From: Chryseobacterium scophthalmum
Lineage (GTDB): Bacteria; Bacteroidota; Bacteroidia; Flavobacteriales; Weeksellaceae
Length of the DNA stretch: 64,000 bases
Reading direction: 5' to 3'
Assembly: GCF_900143185.1 (NCBI RefSeq)
Contig: NZ_FSRQ01000002.1
Span: 868,001-932,000, forward strand
Notes under the pieces: generated by a model
What the model saw: the letters and a program-made list of their open reading frames with translations, nothing else
Databases searched by the model: none
What the model was told of the DNA's origin: nothing
Position numbers and translations under genes: made by a program
Shown: positions 16,243 through 26,106 of the stretch, one piece after another
Position numbering within the stretch: position 1 is the stretch's first letter
How the letters are laid out: each line of letters begins with the position of its first letter

Positions 16243-17784
16243 ATGAAAAGTAATGCAAACGAAATAAAATTTTTAAAGAACAGATCGATCATCAAATTTG
16301 AAGGAGAAGATTTTTTAGGTGAAATAGGGATTGATGGAAGAGTGTTTAAAGCGCTTACATTTGCGCGTATCAGTGTAGGAATAATTTCTCAACAGGCGGT
16401 AGAAAACGGATTGTCAATTTTGGTACACGAAGATGATTCTGAAAAAGCAGTAAACTGTCTTATCGAAGAGTTTGCTACGGAAAGAAAATCAGGAAAAGTT
16501 ACCCAGATTTATAGTATCAACAATGTTTCTGTTATTGGTTTTGTGGCAGAGGATTTAAATAAAATACTTTCTGAACTGGCAAGAAATAACGTTTTTCCAT
16601 TGTTGTTAAACCAGAATTCAAGCGAGAAACGTATCAATATTGTTGTGACATCTTCTCAGGATGAGAAAACTAAAAATATCATTGAATCTGAAATTTTCAA
16701 AAAACCAAAAACAGTTCACTTGGCAATTATCGGTCACGGAAATGTGGGGAAAACGTTGATAGAACAGGTTTTACATTCTTCGGAAGAAATTAAAAGAAGA
16801 AAAAATATACATCTGAAAGTAGTTGCTGTTGCTAATTCAAGAAAAATTGCTTTCAACAAAAAAGGATTTGACAACCAATGGAGCAATGAGGTTTTTGCCT
16901 CTGAAAAAACCTCTAATGTAGACGAATTAATTAATTTCTCTAAAGAAAATCAGCTTGAAAATCTAATTGTTGTTGATAATACAGCAAGTACAGATTTTGT
17001 TAAAAACTACCATGCTTTGGCAGAAAACGGGTTCGATTTAGTTTCTTCAAACAAAATTTTCAACACACTTCCAATCGAAGAATATCGTAAACTAAGATAT
17101 ACGTTGAACAAAAACAACAAGCGTTATTTGTATGAAACCAATGTTGGTGCAGGTTTGCCTTTAATTGATACGATAAAACTTTTACACCTTTCCGGTGAAA
17201 ATATTACAAGAATAAAAGGTGTTTTTTCAGGAACATTGAGTTATGTTTTTAATAACTTCTCTTTGAGAGATGATAAATTTTCAACCATCGTCAATGAAGC
17301 TTTAGAAAAAGGTTTCACAGAACCAGACCCAAGAGAAGATTTATCAGGAAACGATGTGGCGAGAAAATTATTGATTTTGGCGAGAGAATTAGATTTGATT
17401 AATGAATTTAATGACATCAATATCCAAAACCTAGTTCCGGAAGCTTTACTTTCTATTTCAAAACAGGAATTTCTTTCAAGATTGGAAGATTTAGATGATG
17501 AATACGATAAAATTAAGAAAAATCAGGAGCCTGGTCACGTTTTAAGATACGTTGGAGATTTGCATGGAGATCTACAGAAAGAAAAAGGCAACCTGGATGT
17601 AAAATTGATTTCAGTTCCTGCAACTTCGGCTTTGGGACAGTTGAAAGGTTCAGATTCTATTTTTGAAATCTATACCGAAAGTTATGGTGAAAACCCAATT
17701 GTCATCATGGGAGCCGGAGCTGGAGCAAAAGTAACAGCAAGAGGCGTTTTCGGAGATATCTTAAGATTAAGTGAAACTAAATAA
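16243..17784 (+). CDS. hom: Homoserine dehydrogenase with N-terminal ACT-like region
   Basis: The enzyme reduces aspartate semialdehyde to homoserine. The NAD(P)-binding loop is IIGHGNVGKT at about 163-171, and the catalytic domain includes GVFSGTLSYVFNNFS and FTEPDPREDLSGNDVARK. The C-terminal GAGAGAKVTARGVFGDI is diagnostic. The first 155 residues resemble the paired ACT domains of a bifunctional aspartokinase-homoserine dehydrogenase, but no kinase domain is present. The result looks like ThrA without its kinase. The ACT region suggests allosteric control by an amino acid, perhaps threonine. The gene follows metX by 55 bases, inside the riboswitch-led operon. Confidence 0.93.
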   Translation: MKSNANEIKFLKNRSIIKFEGEDFLGEIGIDGRVFKALTFARISVGIISQQAVENGLSILVHEDDSEKAVNCLIEEFATERKSGKVTQIYSINNVSVIGFVAEDLNKILSELARNNVFPLLLNQNSSEKRINIVVTSSQDEKTKNIIESEIFKKPKTVHLAIIGHGNVGKTLIEQVLHSSEEIKRRKNIHLKVVAVANSRKIAFNKKGFDNQWSNEVFASEKTSNVDELINFSKENQLENLIVVDNTASTDFVKNYHALAENGFDLVSSNKIFNTLPIEEYRKLRYTLNKNNKRYLYETNVGAGLPLIDTIKLLHLSGENITRIKGVFSGTLSYVFNNFSLRDDKFSTIVNEALEKGFTEPDPREDLSGNDVARKLLILARELDLINEFNDINIQNLVPEALLSISKQEFLSRLEDLDDEYDKIKKNQEPGHVLRYVGDLHGDLQKEKGNLDVKLISVPATSALGQLKGSDSIFEIYTESYGENPIVIMGAGAGAKVTARGVFGDILRLSETK

Positions 17785-17918
17785 TATTAATATAACAGTT
17801 TAATAATGTAACAGTTTACCAATATTTATTACAACTGTCATTCTGATTGAAAGAAAGTGAAAAGAAGAATCCTATTGTTATATTGTTAAACTGATACATT
17901 GTTACATTTTCAAACTAT
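17785..17918. repeat. Nested inverted repeat in the methionine operon
   Basis: An outer imperfect inverted repeat spans about 17790-17825 (AATATAACAGTTTAATAATG and on) and 17872-17910. It encloses the left half of a family A repeat (TGTCATTCTG, 17836-17845) without the right half. It fills the gap between hom and the metZ-like gene. Confidence 0.6.
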
Positions 17919-19079
17919 ATGGAAAATTTCGAAACCTTAGCCATAAGAACCCAAACTGAAAGAACTCAGTTTGACGAGCATTCTACGCCTTTATACCTTA
18001 CTTCAAGCTTTGTTTTTGAAGATGCGGAAGATATGAGAGCGAGCTTTGCCGAAGAAAAATCAAAAAATCTGTACAGCCGATTTTCAAATCCTAATGTTAC
18101 AGAATTCACCGATAAAATTGCAAAAATGGAAGGCGCAGAAGCAGGTTATGCTTTCGCTACGGGAATGGCGGCAATTTATTCAACTTTTGCCACTCTGCTC
18201 AATGCGGGTGATCATATCGTAAGCTGTCAGTCGGTTTTCGGCTCTACGCATACGTTGTTCACAAAATATTTCCCAAAATGGAATATCGAGACCACTTATT
18301 TCAAAGCAGAGGATTCTGAAAATGTTGAAAAATACATTCAGTCCAATACGAAAATTTTATATCTGGAAACGCCGACCAATCCTGCGATTGAAGTATTAGA
18401 TTTAGAATTTTTCGGAAAGATTGCAAAAAAGCACAATCTTATTTTCATTGTGGATAACTGTTTTGCAACTCCATATCTACAGCAACCGATAAAATACGGT
18501 GCAGATATCGTTGTTCACTCGGCTACAAAATTAATTGACGGTCAAGGTCGTGTTTTGGGTGGAGTAGCGGTTGGTAGAGAAGATTTGATTCGTGAAATTT
18601 ATCTTTTTGCAAGGAATACCGGACCAGCAATGTCGCCTTTCAATGCATGGGTCTTATCTAAAAGCTTGGAAACTTTGGCAATCCGTGTAGAAAGACACTG
18701 CGAAAATGCTTTAAAAGTTGCTGAGTTTTTAGAAAACCATCCAAATGTTGATTTGGTAAAATACCCGTTTTTAAAATCACATCCTAATTATGAGATTGCC
18801 AAAAAACAAATGAAATTAGGTGGAAATGTTGTTGCATTCGAAATAAAAGGTGGTATTGAAGGGGGCAGAAACTTTTTAGATAAAATAAAAATGTGCTCAC
18901 TTTCTGCAAACTTGGGAGATACCAGAACGATTGTCACGCATCCTGCATCAACAACGCATTCCAAGCTTTCCGATGAAGAAAGAAATGAAGTAGGAATTAC
19001 TGCAGGTTTGGTTCGTTGCTCGGTAGGTTTAGAAAACGTGGAAGATATTATTGCAGATTTAAAGCAGGCATTAGATTAA
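17919..19079 (+). CDS. metZ: PLP-dependent O-acyl-homoserine sulfhydrylase (MetZ-type)
   Basis: The 386-residue protein is a Cys/Met metabolism PLP enzyme. The cofactor lysine is Lys204 in HSATKLIDGQGR, which is the MetZ signature, preceded by VDNCFATPYLQQP. YSRFSNPNV near residue 52 supplies the phosphate-binding Tyr/Arg. Such enzymes join sulfide to activated homoserine to form homocysteine. As the acyltransferase upstream is MetX-like, the natural substrate is probably O-acetylhomoserine despite the MetZ-like sequence. Cystathionine gamma-synthase or lyase activity cannot be excluded. It belongs to the methionine cluster and lies 134 bases after hom. Confidence 0.9.
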   Translation: MENFETLAIRTQTERTQFDEHSTPLYLTSSFVFEDAEDMRASFAEEKSKNLYSRFSNPNVTEFTDKIAKMEGAEAGYAFATGMAAIYSTFATLLNAGDHIVSCQSVFGSTHTLFTKYFPKWNIETTYFKAEDSENVEKYIQSNTKILYLETPTNPAIEVLDLEFFGKIAKKHNLIFIVDNCFATPYLQQPIKYGADIVVHSATKLIDGQGRVLGGVAVGREDLIREIYLFARNTGPAMSPFNAWVLSKSLETLAIRVERHCENALKVAEFLENHPNVDLVKYPFLKSHPNYEIAKKQMKLGGNVVAFEIKGGIEGGRNFLDKIKMCSLSANLGDTRTIVTHPASTTHSKLSDEERNEVGITAGLVRCSVGLENVEDIIADLKQALD

Positions 19080-19082
19080 ACT

Positions 19083-19262
19083 AATTTGAGCAGCTTTATC
19101 CGCCTGAATTTATCCTGAGCTTGTCGAAGGATCTCGTTCAAGTCGGGCTGCAGAGATTCAGCGTAAAACCAGCCTTGACAAGGCTTAGAAATAAAAAGTT
19201 TGAAATAAATAAAGAGTCCTGAAAGGACGATTTAAATCAGAATAGGATAAAATCCTATTAAA
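19083..19262. repeat. Composite intergenic repeat with three short hairpins
   Basis: The region contains TATCCTGAGCTTGTCGAAGGA, and the hairpins AGCCTT-GAC-AAGGCT (19171-19185), GTCCT-GAA-AGGAC (19216-19228) and AATAGGAT-AAA-ATCCTATT (19241-19259). It resembles a mosaic of palindromic units and fills the gap between metZ and the split metH. I see no coding potential. Confidence 0.55.
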
Positions 19263-19291
19263 ATGAAAAGAACAATTTCAAAAAAAGTAAA

Positions 19292-20302
19292 ATGAAAAAT
19301 TCAGAACAACTATACAAAGCATTATCCGAAAGAATTTTAATTCTCGACGGAGCGATGGGAACCATGCTTCAGCGATACAAATTCGAAGAAGAAAATTACC
19401 GTGGCGAGCGTTTTAAAGATTGGGAGCATCCAGTAAAAGGAAACAACGATCTTCTTTCTCTTACGCAACCCGAAGCAATTGAAGAGGTTCATAGAAAATA
19501 CCTCGAATCTGGAGCCGATATTCTGGAAACCAATACATTTTCCGGAACTACGATTGCGATGGCCGATTATTACATGGAAGAGTTGGTCTACGAACTGAAT
19601 TACCAGTCTGCAAAAATTGCCAGAAAAGTTTGTGATGAGTTCACCGCTAAAAATCCGGACAAACCAAGATTCGTTGCCGGCTCTATTGGTCCTACGAATA
19701 GAACGGCAAGTTTAAGTCCGGATGTAAATGACCCTGGTTATCGTGCGATTACTTTTGAAGAGTTAAGATTAGCTTATAAACAACAGTCAGAAGCTTTGTT
19801 AGACGGCGGTTCAGACATACTTTTGGTAGAAACAATTTTCGATACTTTGAATGCAAAAGCTGCATTATTTGCAATTGATGAAATTCAGGAAGAAAGAGGA
19901 ATTGAAATCCCGATCATGGTTTCAGGAACGATTACCGATGCTTCAGGAAGAACGTTGAGCGGACAAACCGCAGAGGCTTTTTTGATCTCAGTTTCGCATT
20001 TAAATTTATTAAGTGTAGGTTTCAACTGTGCTTTGGGAGCAAATCAATTAACGCCTTATTTAGAAACATTAGCGCATAATTCAGACTTTTTTGTTTCGGC
20101 ATATCCTAACGCAGGTTTACCAAATGCTTTCGGGCAATATGACGAATCTCCCGAATTTATGGCTGAGCAGATTAGAGAATATGTAGAAAAAGGATTGATC
20201 AATATTATTGGTGGATGTTGTGGTACAACGCCGGAACACATCAAAGCAATCGCTGATTTAGTTGATAAATACGAACCAAGAAAAGTGAAAAATTTTGTAT
20301 GA
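19292..20302 (+). CDS. metH: Methionine synthase N-terminal homocysteine-binding subunit (split MetH)
   Basis: The 336-residue protein equals the first domain of cobalamin-dependent methionine synthase. Start signatures are [15 protein letters not shown] and [15 protein letters not shown]. The zinc ligands are Cys246 (GFNCALG), Cys309 and Cys310 (GGCCGTTP). It binds and activates homocysteine for methylation. The remaining MetH domains are encoded separately at 21467-24133, with a desaturase gene between. The two halves must act in trans. I infer that both are functional because all key residues are present in each. Confidence 0.93.
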   Translation: MKNSEQLYKALSERILILDGAMGTMLQRYKFEEENYRGERFKDWEHPVKGNNDLLSLTQPEAIEEVHRKYLESGADILETNTFSGTTIAMADYYMEELVYELNYQSAKIARKVCDEFTAKNPDKPRFVAGSIGPTNRTASLSPDVNDPGYRAITFEELRLAYKQQSEALLDGGSDILLVETIFDTLNAKAALFAIDEIQEERGIEIPIMVSGTITDASGRTLSGQTAEAFLISVSHLNLLSVGFNCALGANQLTPYLETLAHNSDFFVSAYPNAGLPNAFGQYDESPEFMAEQIREYVEKGLINIIGGCCGTTPEHIKAIADLVDKYEPRKVKNFV

Positions 20303-20370
20303 TTTTTGATTGTTGAAAATTTAGAACGAGTACACAAAATACTTTTTTTAAATACAAAAACAACGATCCC

Positions 20371-21462
20371 ATGGAAAAGCCAATTTATCTCAAAAATCCG
20401 GACGACGCCAAACTGTTTAATGAATTAAGAAAAAGAGTGAACCAGCGAGTAGAAAAACTTCCCCCAAACAGAGATGTTTACATTAAGATCAAAGCCATTA
20501 TTTTGCCTTTGATCTATTTTGGCTTGTATCTATTTGCTCTTTTAAATGCAGATCAGCCGTGGATTTATATTTCTAGTTTTGTGCTGATGGGAATCTCTCT
20601 GGTTTTAATTTATCTGAATTTAATTCACGAAGCAGCTCACAATAATATTTTTAAAAGCAAAAAACTGAACAGTCTTGTATTGCAGATTTTTGATTTTGTG
20701 GGAGCTAACTCATACATCTGGAAAAAAAGACATATTGCAGCTCATCACGCTTACCCAAATGTTGACGGTTGGGATACCGACATCGAACAGAGCGGACTTT
20801 TATTAATCGTTCCATGGATTAAAGCAAAAGGAATTCAGAAATATCAGCATTTCTTTTTCTTTTTGGTGTATCCGCTTTATTTATTTAACTGGATGTTTAT
20901 CAGAGATTTTAGAGATTTTTTTGATAATGAAAGGGTGATTCTGAAAACTCAGGGAAGAATTCCGGTTTCAGAAAAAATTAAGATGATAAGTTTCAAACTG
21001 TTTTACTTTTTTTATCAGATTGCCGTGCCTGTTTTATTTTTTAAAGTTTCCATAGGATTAGCTTTGGGAGCTTGGTTTTTACAGGTGATTGCAGCAAGTA
21101 TTTTTGCACTTTTTGTGTTGTTGCCTTTGCATCCGCTTCCAGATAATGCTTTTCCGAAATTGGATGAAAAAAATGCACTTCCGTTCAGTTGGCTTCGCCA
21201 TCAATTGGAAGTTACGAATGATTTAAAAGAAAATAATTGGTTTGTGAGAAACATGTTAGGAAACTTCAATTTTCACGTTGCCCATCATCTTTTTCCGAAT
21301 TACAGTTATATGTATTATAACGAAATCACCGAGGAAATTGAGCAGTTTGCCAGAGAATATAATCTGGGTTACAAGCGATTTCCAATTTTTACTGCTTTAG
21401 GCAAACATGTTGATTTGCTGAAGCAAAATGCGAATAACGCTTATTTTATTTTAGAAGAATAA
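20371..21462 (+). CDS. Fatty acid desaturase, membrane type
   Basis: The 363-residue protein has the three histidine boxes of membrane fatty acid desaturases: HEAAH, HIAAHH and HVAHH (followed by LFPNYSY). Four or so membrane helices lie between them. These residues hold a di-iron centre that inserts a double bond into an acyl chain, here probably of membrane phospholipids. It starts 68 bases after the MetH N-terminal gene and ends 4 bases before the MetH C-terminal gene, so it is transcribed with both. A functional link to methionine synthesis is not evident; the position may be historical. Substrate and double-bond position are unknown. Confidence 0.9.
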   Translation: MEKPIYLKNPDDAKLFNELRKRVNQRVEKLPPNRDVYIKIKAIILPLIYFGLYLFALLNADQPWIYISSFVLMGISLVLIYLNLIHEAAHNNIFKSKKLNSLVLQIFDFVGANSYIWKKRHIAAHHAYPNVDGWDTDIEQSGLLLIVPWIKAKGIQKYQHFFFFLVYPLYLFNWMFIRDFRDFFDNERVILKTQGRIPVSEKIKMISFKLFYFFYQIAVPVLFFKVSIGLALGAWFLQVIAASIFALFVLLPLHPLPDNAFPKLDEKNALPFSWLRHQLEVTNDLKENNWFVRNMLGNFNFHVAHHLFPNYSYMYYNEITEEIEQFAREYNLGYKRFPIFTALGKHVDLLKQNANNAYFILEE

Positions 21463-21466
21463 TTAA

Positions 21467-24133
21467 ATGAAATATTTAAGATTATCAGGGCTTGAACCTC
21501 TGATTATTACTCCGGAATCAAATTTCATCAACGTTGGTGAAAGAACGAATGTTGCCGGATCTAAAAAATTTTTAAGATTAATAAAAGAAGAAAAATTTTC
21601 TGAAGCCTTAGATATTGCCAGAGATCAGGTTGACGGTGGAGCTCAGATTCTTGACGTTAATTTTGACGACGGTTTGATTGATGGAAAAGCTTCCATGATT
21701 AAATTCCTGAATTTGATTGGTTCTGAACCGGATATTTCCAAAATTCCAATTATGGTCGATTCTTCCAAATGGGAAATTTTGGAAGCAGGTCTTCAGGTTG
21801 TTCAGGGGAAATGTGTAGTGAATTCTATCAGCTTAAAAGAAGGAAAAGAAGAGTTTGTAAAACATGCCAAAGCAATCAAAAGATATGGAGCTGCCGTTAT
21901 TGTGATGGCTTTTGATGAGGTTGGTCAAGCTGACAATTATGAAAGAAGACTTGAAATCACCAAACGTTCTTATGATATTTTGGTTAATGAAGTTAAATTT
22001 CCTGCAGAAGATATTATTTTCGATTTAAATATATTTCCGGTGGCAACCGGAATGGAAGAACACCGTAGAAACGCAATCGATTTCATCGAAGCAACACGTT
22101 GGGTTCGCCAAAACCTTCCTTATGCTTCGGTGAGTGGAGGAGTTTCTAATGTTTCGTTTTCTTTCCGAGGAAATGATACAGTACGAGAAGCGATGCACTC
22201 GGTTTTTCTTTATCACGCCATTCAGGCCGGAATGAATATAGGAATTGTAAACCCTGCAATGCTCGAGGTTTATGATGAAATTAATAAAGAACTTTTAGAA
22301 CTCGTTGAAGATGTAATTCTTGATAAAAGAGATGATGCAACGGAGCGTCTTTTAGATTATTCTGAACGGAATAAGTCAGTTAAAAAAGAAAAAGTTGAAG
22401 AATTAGAATGGCGTACTCATCCTTTACAGGAGAGAATTACGCATTCTTTGGTGAAAGGAATAGACCGTTTTATAGAAGAAGATGTAGAAGAAGCGAGGTT
22501 ACAGTCTGAGAGACCACTTCATGTAATTGAAGTTAATCTGATGACCGGAATGGGCGTCGTTGGTGATTTGTTCGGAAGCGGAAAAATGTTTCTTCCACAG
22601 GTTGTAAAGTCTGCCCGTGTAATGAAAAAAGCAGTGGCATATTTGCAGCCATTCATCGAAGCTGAAAAAGATCAGGCACAGAAAGCAAACGGGAAAATTT
22701 TAATGGCAACCGTAAAAGGCGATGTTCACGATATTGGTAAAAATATTGTGAGCGTAGTTTTGGGATGTAACAATTACGAAATTGTCGATTTAGGGGTGAT
22801 GGTTCCTGCTGAGAAAATTATACAAGCAGCAATTGAACATAAAGTTGATGTTATTGGTTTAAGTGGATTGATTACGCCAAGTTTGGATGAAATGGTCTAC
22901 ATCGCATCAGAATTGGAAAGGCAGAATCTTAATTTTCCTTTGTTGATTGGTGGTGCAACTACTTCAAAAGCGCATACTGCAGTTAAGATAGATTTAAAAT
23001 ATAAAAATGCTGTCGTTCATGTGAATGATGCTTCCAGAGCGGTAAATGTCGTAAGTTCTCTTTTGGGAGATCGGAATAAAGAATATGTAGACGATCTTAA
23101 AAATGACTACTCAGATTTTCGTGAAAAGTTTTTGAACAGACAGGTTGATAAAGAGTACGTTTCTCTGGAACAAGCAAGAGCTGATAAATTTAAAATTGAT
23201 TGGGAAAATGAAGAAATATTCACTCCTAATCAACTAGGAATTCAGGTTTTTGAAAATCAGGATTTAGCAGAATTGATTCCGTTCATCGATTGGTCTCCAT
23301 TTTTTAGAAGTTGGGATTTGCATGGAAAATATCCGAATATTCTTGAAGATGAGGTTGTAGGTGAACAAGCCAAAGAACTATTTGCAGACGGACAGAAAAT
23401 TCTAAAGAAAATTGTTGATGAGAAGTTATTAACAGCAAAAGCCATCTTTGGAATTTTTAAAGCCAATTCAAACGAAACTGATGATATTTTGATTTATAAT
23501 GAAAATAATCAGGAACAAGTTAAATTTTTAACCTTAAGACAGCAGGTTCAAAAGTCAAAAGGAAAAGATTATCTGGCGTTAAGTGATTTTATTGCCCCAA
23601 AAAGTACCGGAAAAACCGATTATATGGGAGCTTTTTGTGTAACAACAGGTTTCGGAACTGATGAATTATCAGATCAATACGAAAAAGATAATGACGACTA
23701 CAATGCCATTATGGTAAAAGCCATCGCCGACCGTTTTGCAGAGGCTTATGCTGAATTTCTGCATAAAAAAGTCCGTACAGAATATTGGGGATATGCCAAT
23801 CAGGAAAACTTGAGCAACGAAGATTTAATTGCTGAAAAATATAAAGGAATTCGTCCTGCGCCTGGTTATCCCGCATGTCCTGATCACTTAGAAAAACATG
23901 CGATTTGGGATCTTTTAAAAGTAAAAGAAAACATTGGAGTTTACCTTACCGAAAGTTTAGCTATGTTTCCTACGGCGGCTGTTTCAGGATATTATTTTGG
24001 AAGTCCGCATGCGAAATATTTTGGTTTAGGAAAAATCACAGAAGAGCAGGTGAAAGAATATTCAGAAAGAAAAGGAATTTCTTTGAGAGAGGCTAAGAAA
24101 TGGCTTTCTCCAAATTTAGCAGACGGAATTTAA
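21467..24133 (+). CDS. metH: Methionine synthase, folate- and cobalamin-binding subunit (split MetH)
   Basis: The 888-residue protein holds the remaining MetH domains. The pterin-binding domain has [20 protein letters not shown] and [13 protein letters not shown] (about residues 20-260). The cobalamin cap follows, and the B12-binding domain has GDVHDIGKN with His421 as lower axial ligand, then GLSGLITPS and [15 protein letters not shown]. The C-terminal reactivation domain has [12 protein letters not shown]. It transfers methyl from methyltetrahydrofolate via cobalamin to homocysteine held by the separate N-terminal protein. It starts 4 bases after the desaturase stop. Confidence 0.95.
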   Translation: MKYLRLSGLEPLIITPESNFINVGERTNVAGSKKFLRLIKEEKFSEALDIARDQVDGGAQILDVNFDDGLIDGKASMIKFLNLIGSEPDISKIPIMVDSSKWEILEAGLQVVQGKCVVNSISLKEGKEEFVKHAKAIKRYGAAVIVMAFDEVGQADNYERRLEITKRSYDILVNEVKFPAEDIIFDLNIFPVATGMEEHRRNAIDFIEATRWVRQNLPYASVSGGVSNVSFSFRGNDTVREAMHSVFLYHAIQAGMNIGIVNPAMLEVYDEINKELLELVEDVILDKRDDATERLLDYSERNKSVKKEKVEELEWRTHPLQERITHSLVKGIDRFIEEDVEEARLQSERPLHVIEVNLMTGMGVVGDLFGSGKMFLPQVVKSARVMKKAVAYLQPFIEAEKDQAQKANGKILMATVKGDVHDIGKNIVSVVLGCNNYEIVDLGVMVPAEKIIQAAIEHKVDVIGLSGLITPSLDEMVYIASELERQNLNFPLLIGGATTSKAHTAVKIDLKYKNAVVHVNDASRAVNVVSSLLGDRNKEYVDDLKNDYSDFREKFLNRQVDKEYVSLEQARADKFKIDWENEEIFTPNQLGIQVFENQDLAELIPFIDWSPFFRSWDLHGKYPNILEDEVVGEQAKELFADGQKILKKIVDEKLLTAKAIFGIFKANSNETDDILIYNENNQEQVKFLTLRQQVQKSKGKDYLALSDFIAPKSTGKTDYMGAFCVTTGFGTDELSDQYEKDNDDYNAIMVKAIADRFAEAYAEFLHKKVRTEYWGYANQENLSNEDLIAEKYKGIRPAPGYPACPDHLEKHAIWDLLKVKENIGVYLTESLAMFPTAAVSGYYFGSPHAKYFGLGKITEEQVKEYSERKGISLREAKKWLSPNLADGI

Positions 24134-24176
24134 TTTTTTGATTTTGCGGCGGCGAAGCCGCCGCAAAATCAAAAAA
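24134..24176. terminator. Perfect 20-bp GC-rich hairpin after metH
   Basis: The arms 24134-24153 and 24157-24176 are exact complements with a GAA loop. The GC core is GCGGCGGC, flanked by A/T runs on both sides so that it can act in both directions. metF follows within 33 bases, so metF expression may be partly uncoupled from metH. Confidence 0.8.
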
Positions 24177-24208
24177 TTCTTTAAAAAATTAAAACTTACT
24201 ATTATTAA

Positions 24209-25168
24209 ATGAAAATCACAGACCATATAAAAAACGCAAACGGAAAAACTTTATTCTCCCTCGAAGTAGTTCCGCCTCAAAAGGGAATCGGAATTGAAGA
24301 TTTATATAAAAATATTGACCCTTTGATGGAATTTAAACCGCCATTTATTGATGTAACGACTTCCCGAGAAGAATATATTTATATTGACAAAGGAAATGGT
24401 TTGATGGAACGCAGAATTACCAGAATGCGTCCTGGAACTTTGGGAATTTGTTCAGCAATTCAACATAAATATGGAGTTGATACTGTTCCGCATTTGCTTT
24501 GCGGAGGTTTTACAAAAGAAGAAACAGAATATCTTTTGGTAGATTGTATGTATCTCGGAATCGATAATATTATGGCTCTTCGTGGCGACGCGATGAAAGG
24601 TCACCAGTATTTTGAGCCGACTTTAGGAGGTCATGCAAGTGCGATGGATTTAGTCAATCAGATCAATAATTTAGGTCGCGGAAAATACCTCCATGATGAT
24701 GAACAAATTTGTGACGAACACAACAAATTCTGCATCGGAGTTGCTGGTTATCCAGAAAAACATATGGAAGCTCCTTCAATGAATTATGATTTAAAATGGC
24801 TGAAACAAAAAGTAGATGCAGGAGCAGATTATATCGTAACGCAAATGTTTTTTGATAATAAAAAATATATAGAATTTGTGAAAAAAGCTCGTGAAATGGG
24901 CATCACAGTTCCAATTATTCCGGGAATAAAACCGATTGCAACAAAAAAACATTTAAAATTATTGCCACAGGTTTTCAAAATAGATTTACCTGAAGATTTG
25001 ATCAATGCTGTTGAAGGTGCTAAAAATAACGAAGCCGTAAAACAAATCGGTATTGAATGGGCAATTGCACAATGTAAAGAATTATTAGATTTTGGGGTTC
25101 CCGTTCTGCATTTTTACTCGATGGGGAAAAGCGATAATATTAAAAAAATAGCAGGAGAGTTGTTTTAA
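24209..25168 (+). CDS. metF: Methylenetetrahydrofolate reductase
   Basis: The 319-residue protein is a full-length MetF. FSLEVVPPQKG near residue 16, the FAD/folate region IMALRGDAMKG, and ADYIVTQMFFDN are all present. MetF uses FAD and NADH to make 5-methyltetrahydrofolate, the methyl donor for the two-part methionine synthase just upstream. The C-terminal end, PVLHFYSMGKSDNI, is typical. It closes the methionine cluster, with a strong terminator 3 bases after its stop. Confidence 0.95.
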   Translation: MKITDHIKNANGKTLFSLEVVPPQKGIGIEDLYKNIDPLMEFKPPFIDVTTSREEYIYIDKGNGLMERRITRMRPGTLGICSAIQHKYGVDTVPHLLCGGFTKEETEYLLVDCMYLGIDNIMALRGDAMKGHQYFEPTLGGHASAMDLVNQINNLGRGKYLHDDEQICDEHNKFCIGVAGYPEKHMEAPSMNYDLKWLKQKVDAGADYIVTQMFFDNKKYIEFVKKAREMGITVPIIPGIKPIATKKHLKLLPQVFKIDLPEDLINAVEGAKNNEAVKQIGIEWAIAQCKELLDFGVPVLHFYSMGKSDNIKKIAGELF

Positions 25169-25170
25169 TA

Positions 25171-25208
25171 AAATACGGCTGTTCATTTGGAACAGCCGTA
25201 TTTTTGTT
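25171..25208. terminator. Terminator shared by metF and the convergent secreted-protein gene
   Basis: A 14-bp stem (25171-25184 with 25190-25203) with a 5-base loop is followed by T-rich sequence. The A-run on the other side suits the convergent gene as well. Confidence 0.88.
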
Positions 25209-25210
25209 TT

Positions 25211-25897
25211 TTATTGATTTAAGAAAGTAACTAATTTTTTCAAGTCTTCCTCCTTATCAAATTTTATTTTATTTTCTTTGAAGAAAGTATTGAGTACTTC
25301 TTTTTTATCTGCGAATTGATCAATTATCTCTTTCTTGTTTTTCGGATTTTTTATAAACCCATTTTCTGTTTTGATGTAATAAATAGGATCTAAAGCTTTA
25401 AATACAGCTGGCCTATCAGTTGCGTAAGAGTTTACTGCAACTACTGCATCAATAAATTTAGTTTTAACTTTTTTATATAGAATGTTCTTTCCATTTACTA
25501 ATTCGAAAAAGTAGCCAGATAGTTCATCATTAGTTTCTAATCGTACTAAAGTTTCTTTAGTTGTTGTAAAAGTCACTGTTGAAAAATTTTCATTCTTTGG
25601 AAGAACATATGGCTTGTCTTCTTTCATGAATTCAACTTCATCATTATAACTATTATATTTAGCTGGAGCAGATTCATTTGATCCAGAAAATTTAGCCACA
25701 ATATATCCTTTGCTATAATAAGGGCTTCCTTGGATATCACTATAAGACAAATTTTTGCCAGCGCTTGGAGAGTTTACTTTATTAAAAATTGCATTATCTT
25801 GGGGTAAAAACTGTCCATTGTTTGCTAAAGAAAAGTTGGCTTGAGCGTTAATTGCTATTGCAAACAAAAATAATATGCTTGAAACTATCTTTTTCAT
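25211..25897 (-). CDS. Hypothetical secreted protein
   Basis: The 228-residue protein begins with a signal peptide (MKKIVSSILFLFAIAINAQA). The mature part has no motif I recognise. It contains several Phe/Tyr/Lys-rich beta-like stretches (YIVAKFSG, FSTVTFTTTKETLVRLET, YFFELVNGKNILYKKV) and a Lys/Glu-rich helical end. It is probably periplasmic or exported. A -7 box, TAGATTTG on the minus strand (25922-25929), lies 25 bases before the start, so it has its own promoter. It may belong to a conserved Flavobacteriia family without a name. Confidence 0.75.
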   Translation of the reverse strand: MKKIVSSILFLFAIAINAQANFSLANNGQFLPQDNAIFNKVNSPSAGKNLSYSDIQGSPYYSKGYIVAKFSGSNESAPAKYNSYNDEVEFMKEDKPYVLPKNENFSTVTFTTTKETLVRLETNDELSGYFFELVNGKNILYKKVKTKFIDAVVAVNSYATDRPAVFKALDPIYYIKTENGFIKNPKNKKEIIDQFADKKEVLNTFFKENKIKFDKEEDLKKLVTFLNQ

Positions 25898-25921
25898 TTT
25901 TAAATAATTTTATATACAATA

Positions 25922-25929
25922 CAAATCTA
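25922..25929 (-). promoter_or_regulatory. Candidate -7 box for the secreted protein gene
   Basis: CAAATCTA on the plus strand reads TAGATTTG on the minus strand, a match to TAnnTTTG. No suitably spaced -33 TTG is visible. The rest of the gap to 26106 is AT-rich without other structure. Confidence 0.45.
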
Positions 25930-26106
25930 CAAATAAAATTCATTAGGTGTGGAGTTATATTTGTTTTTTTTGTGTTTTGATTGAGTTTATAATATGTAAA
26001 CGCTAAATGATTTGAAATATTGTTAATTTGAGAATCAGGATTGTATTGAATCTTTAAAAATTATAAACATCTCTCGATTTAAATTTTATAATATTAATAA
26101 TTTAAA

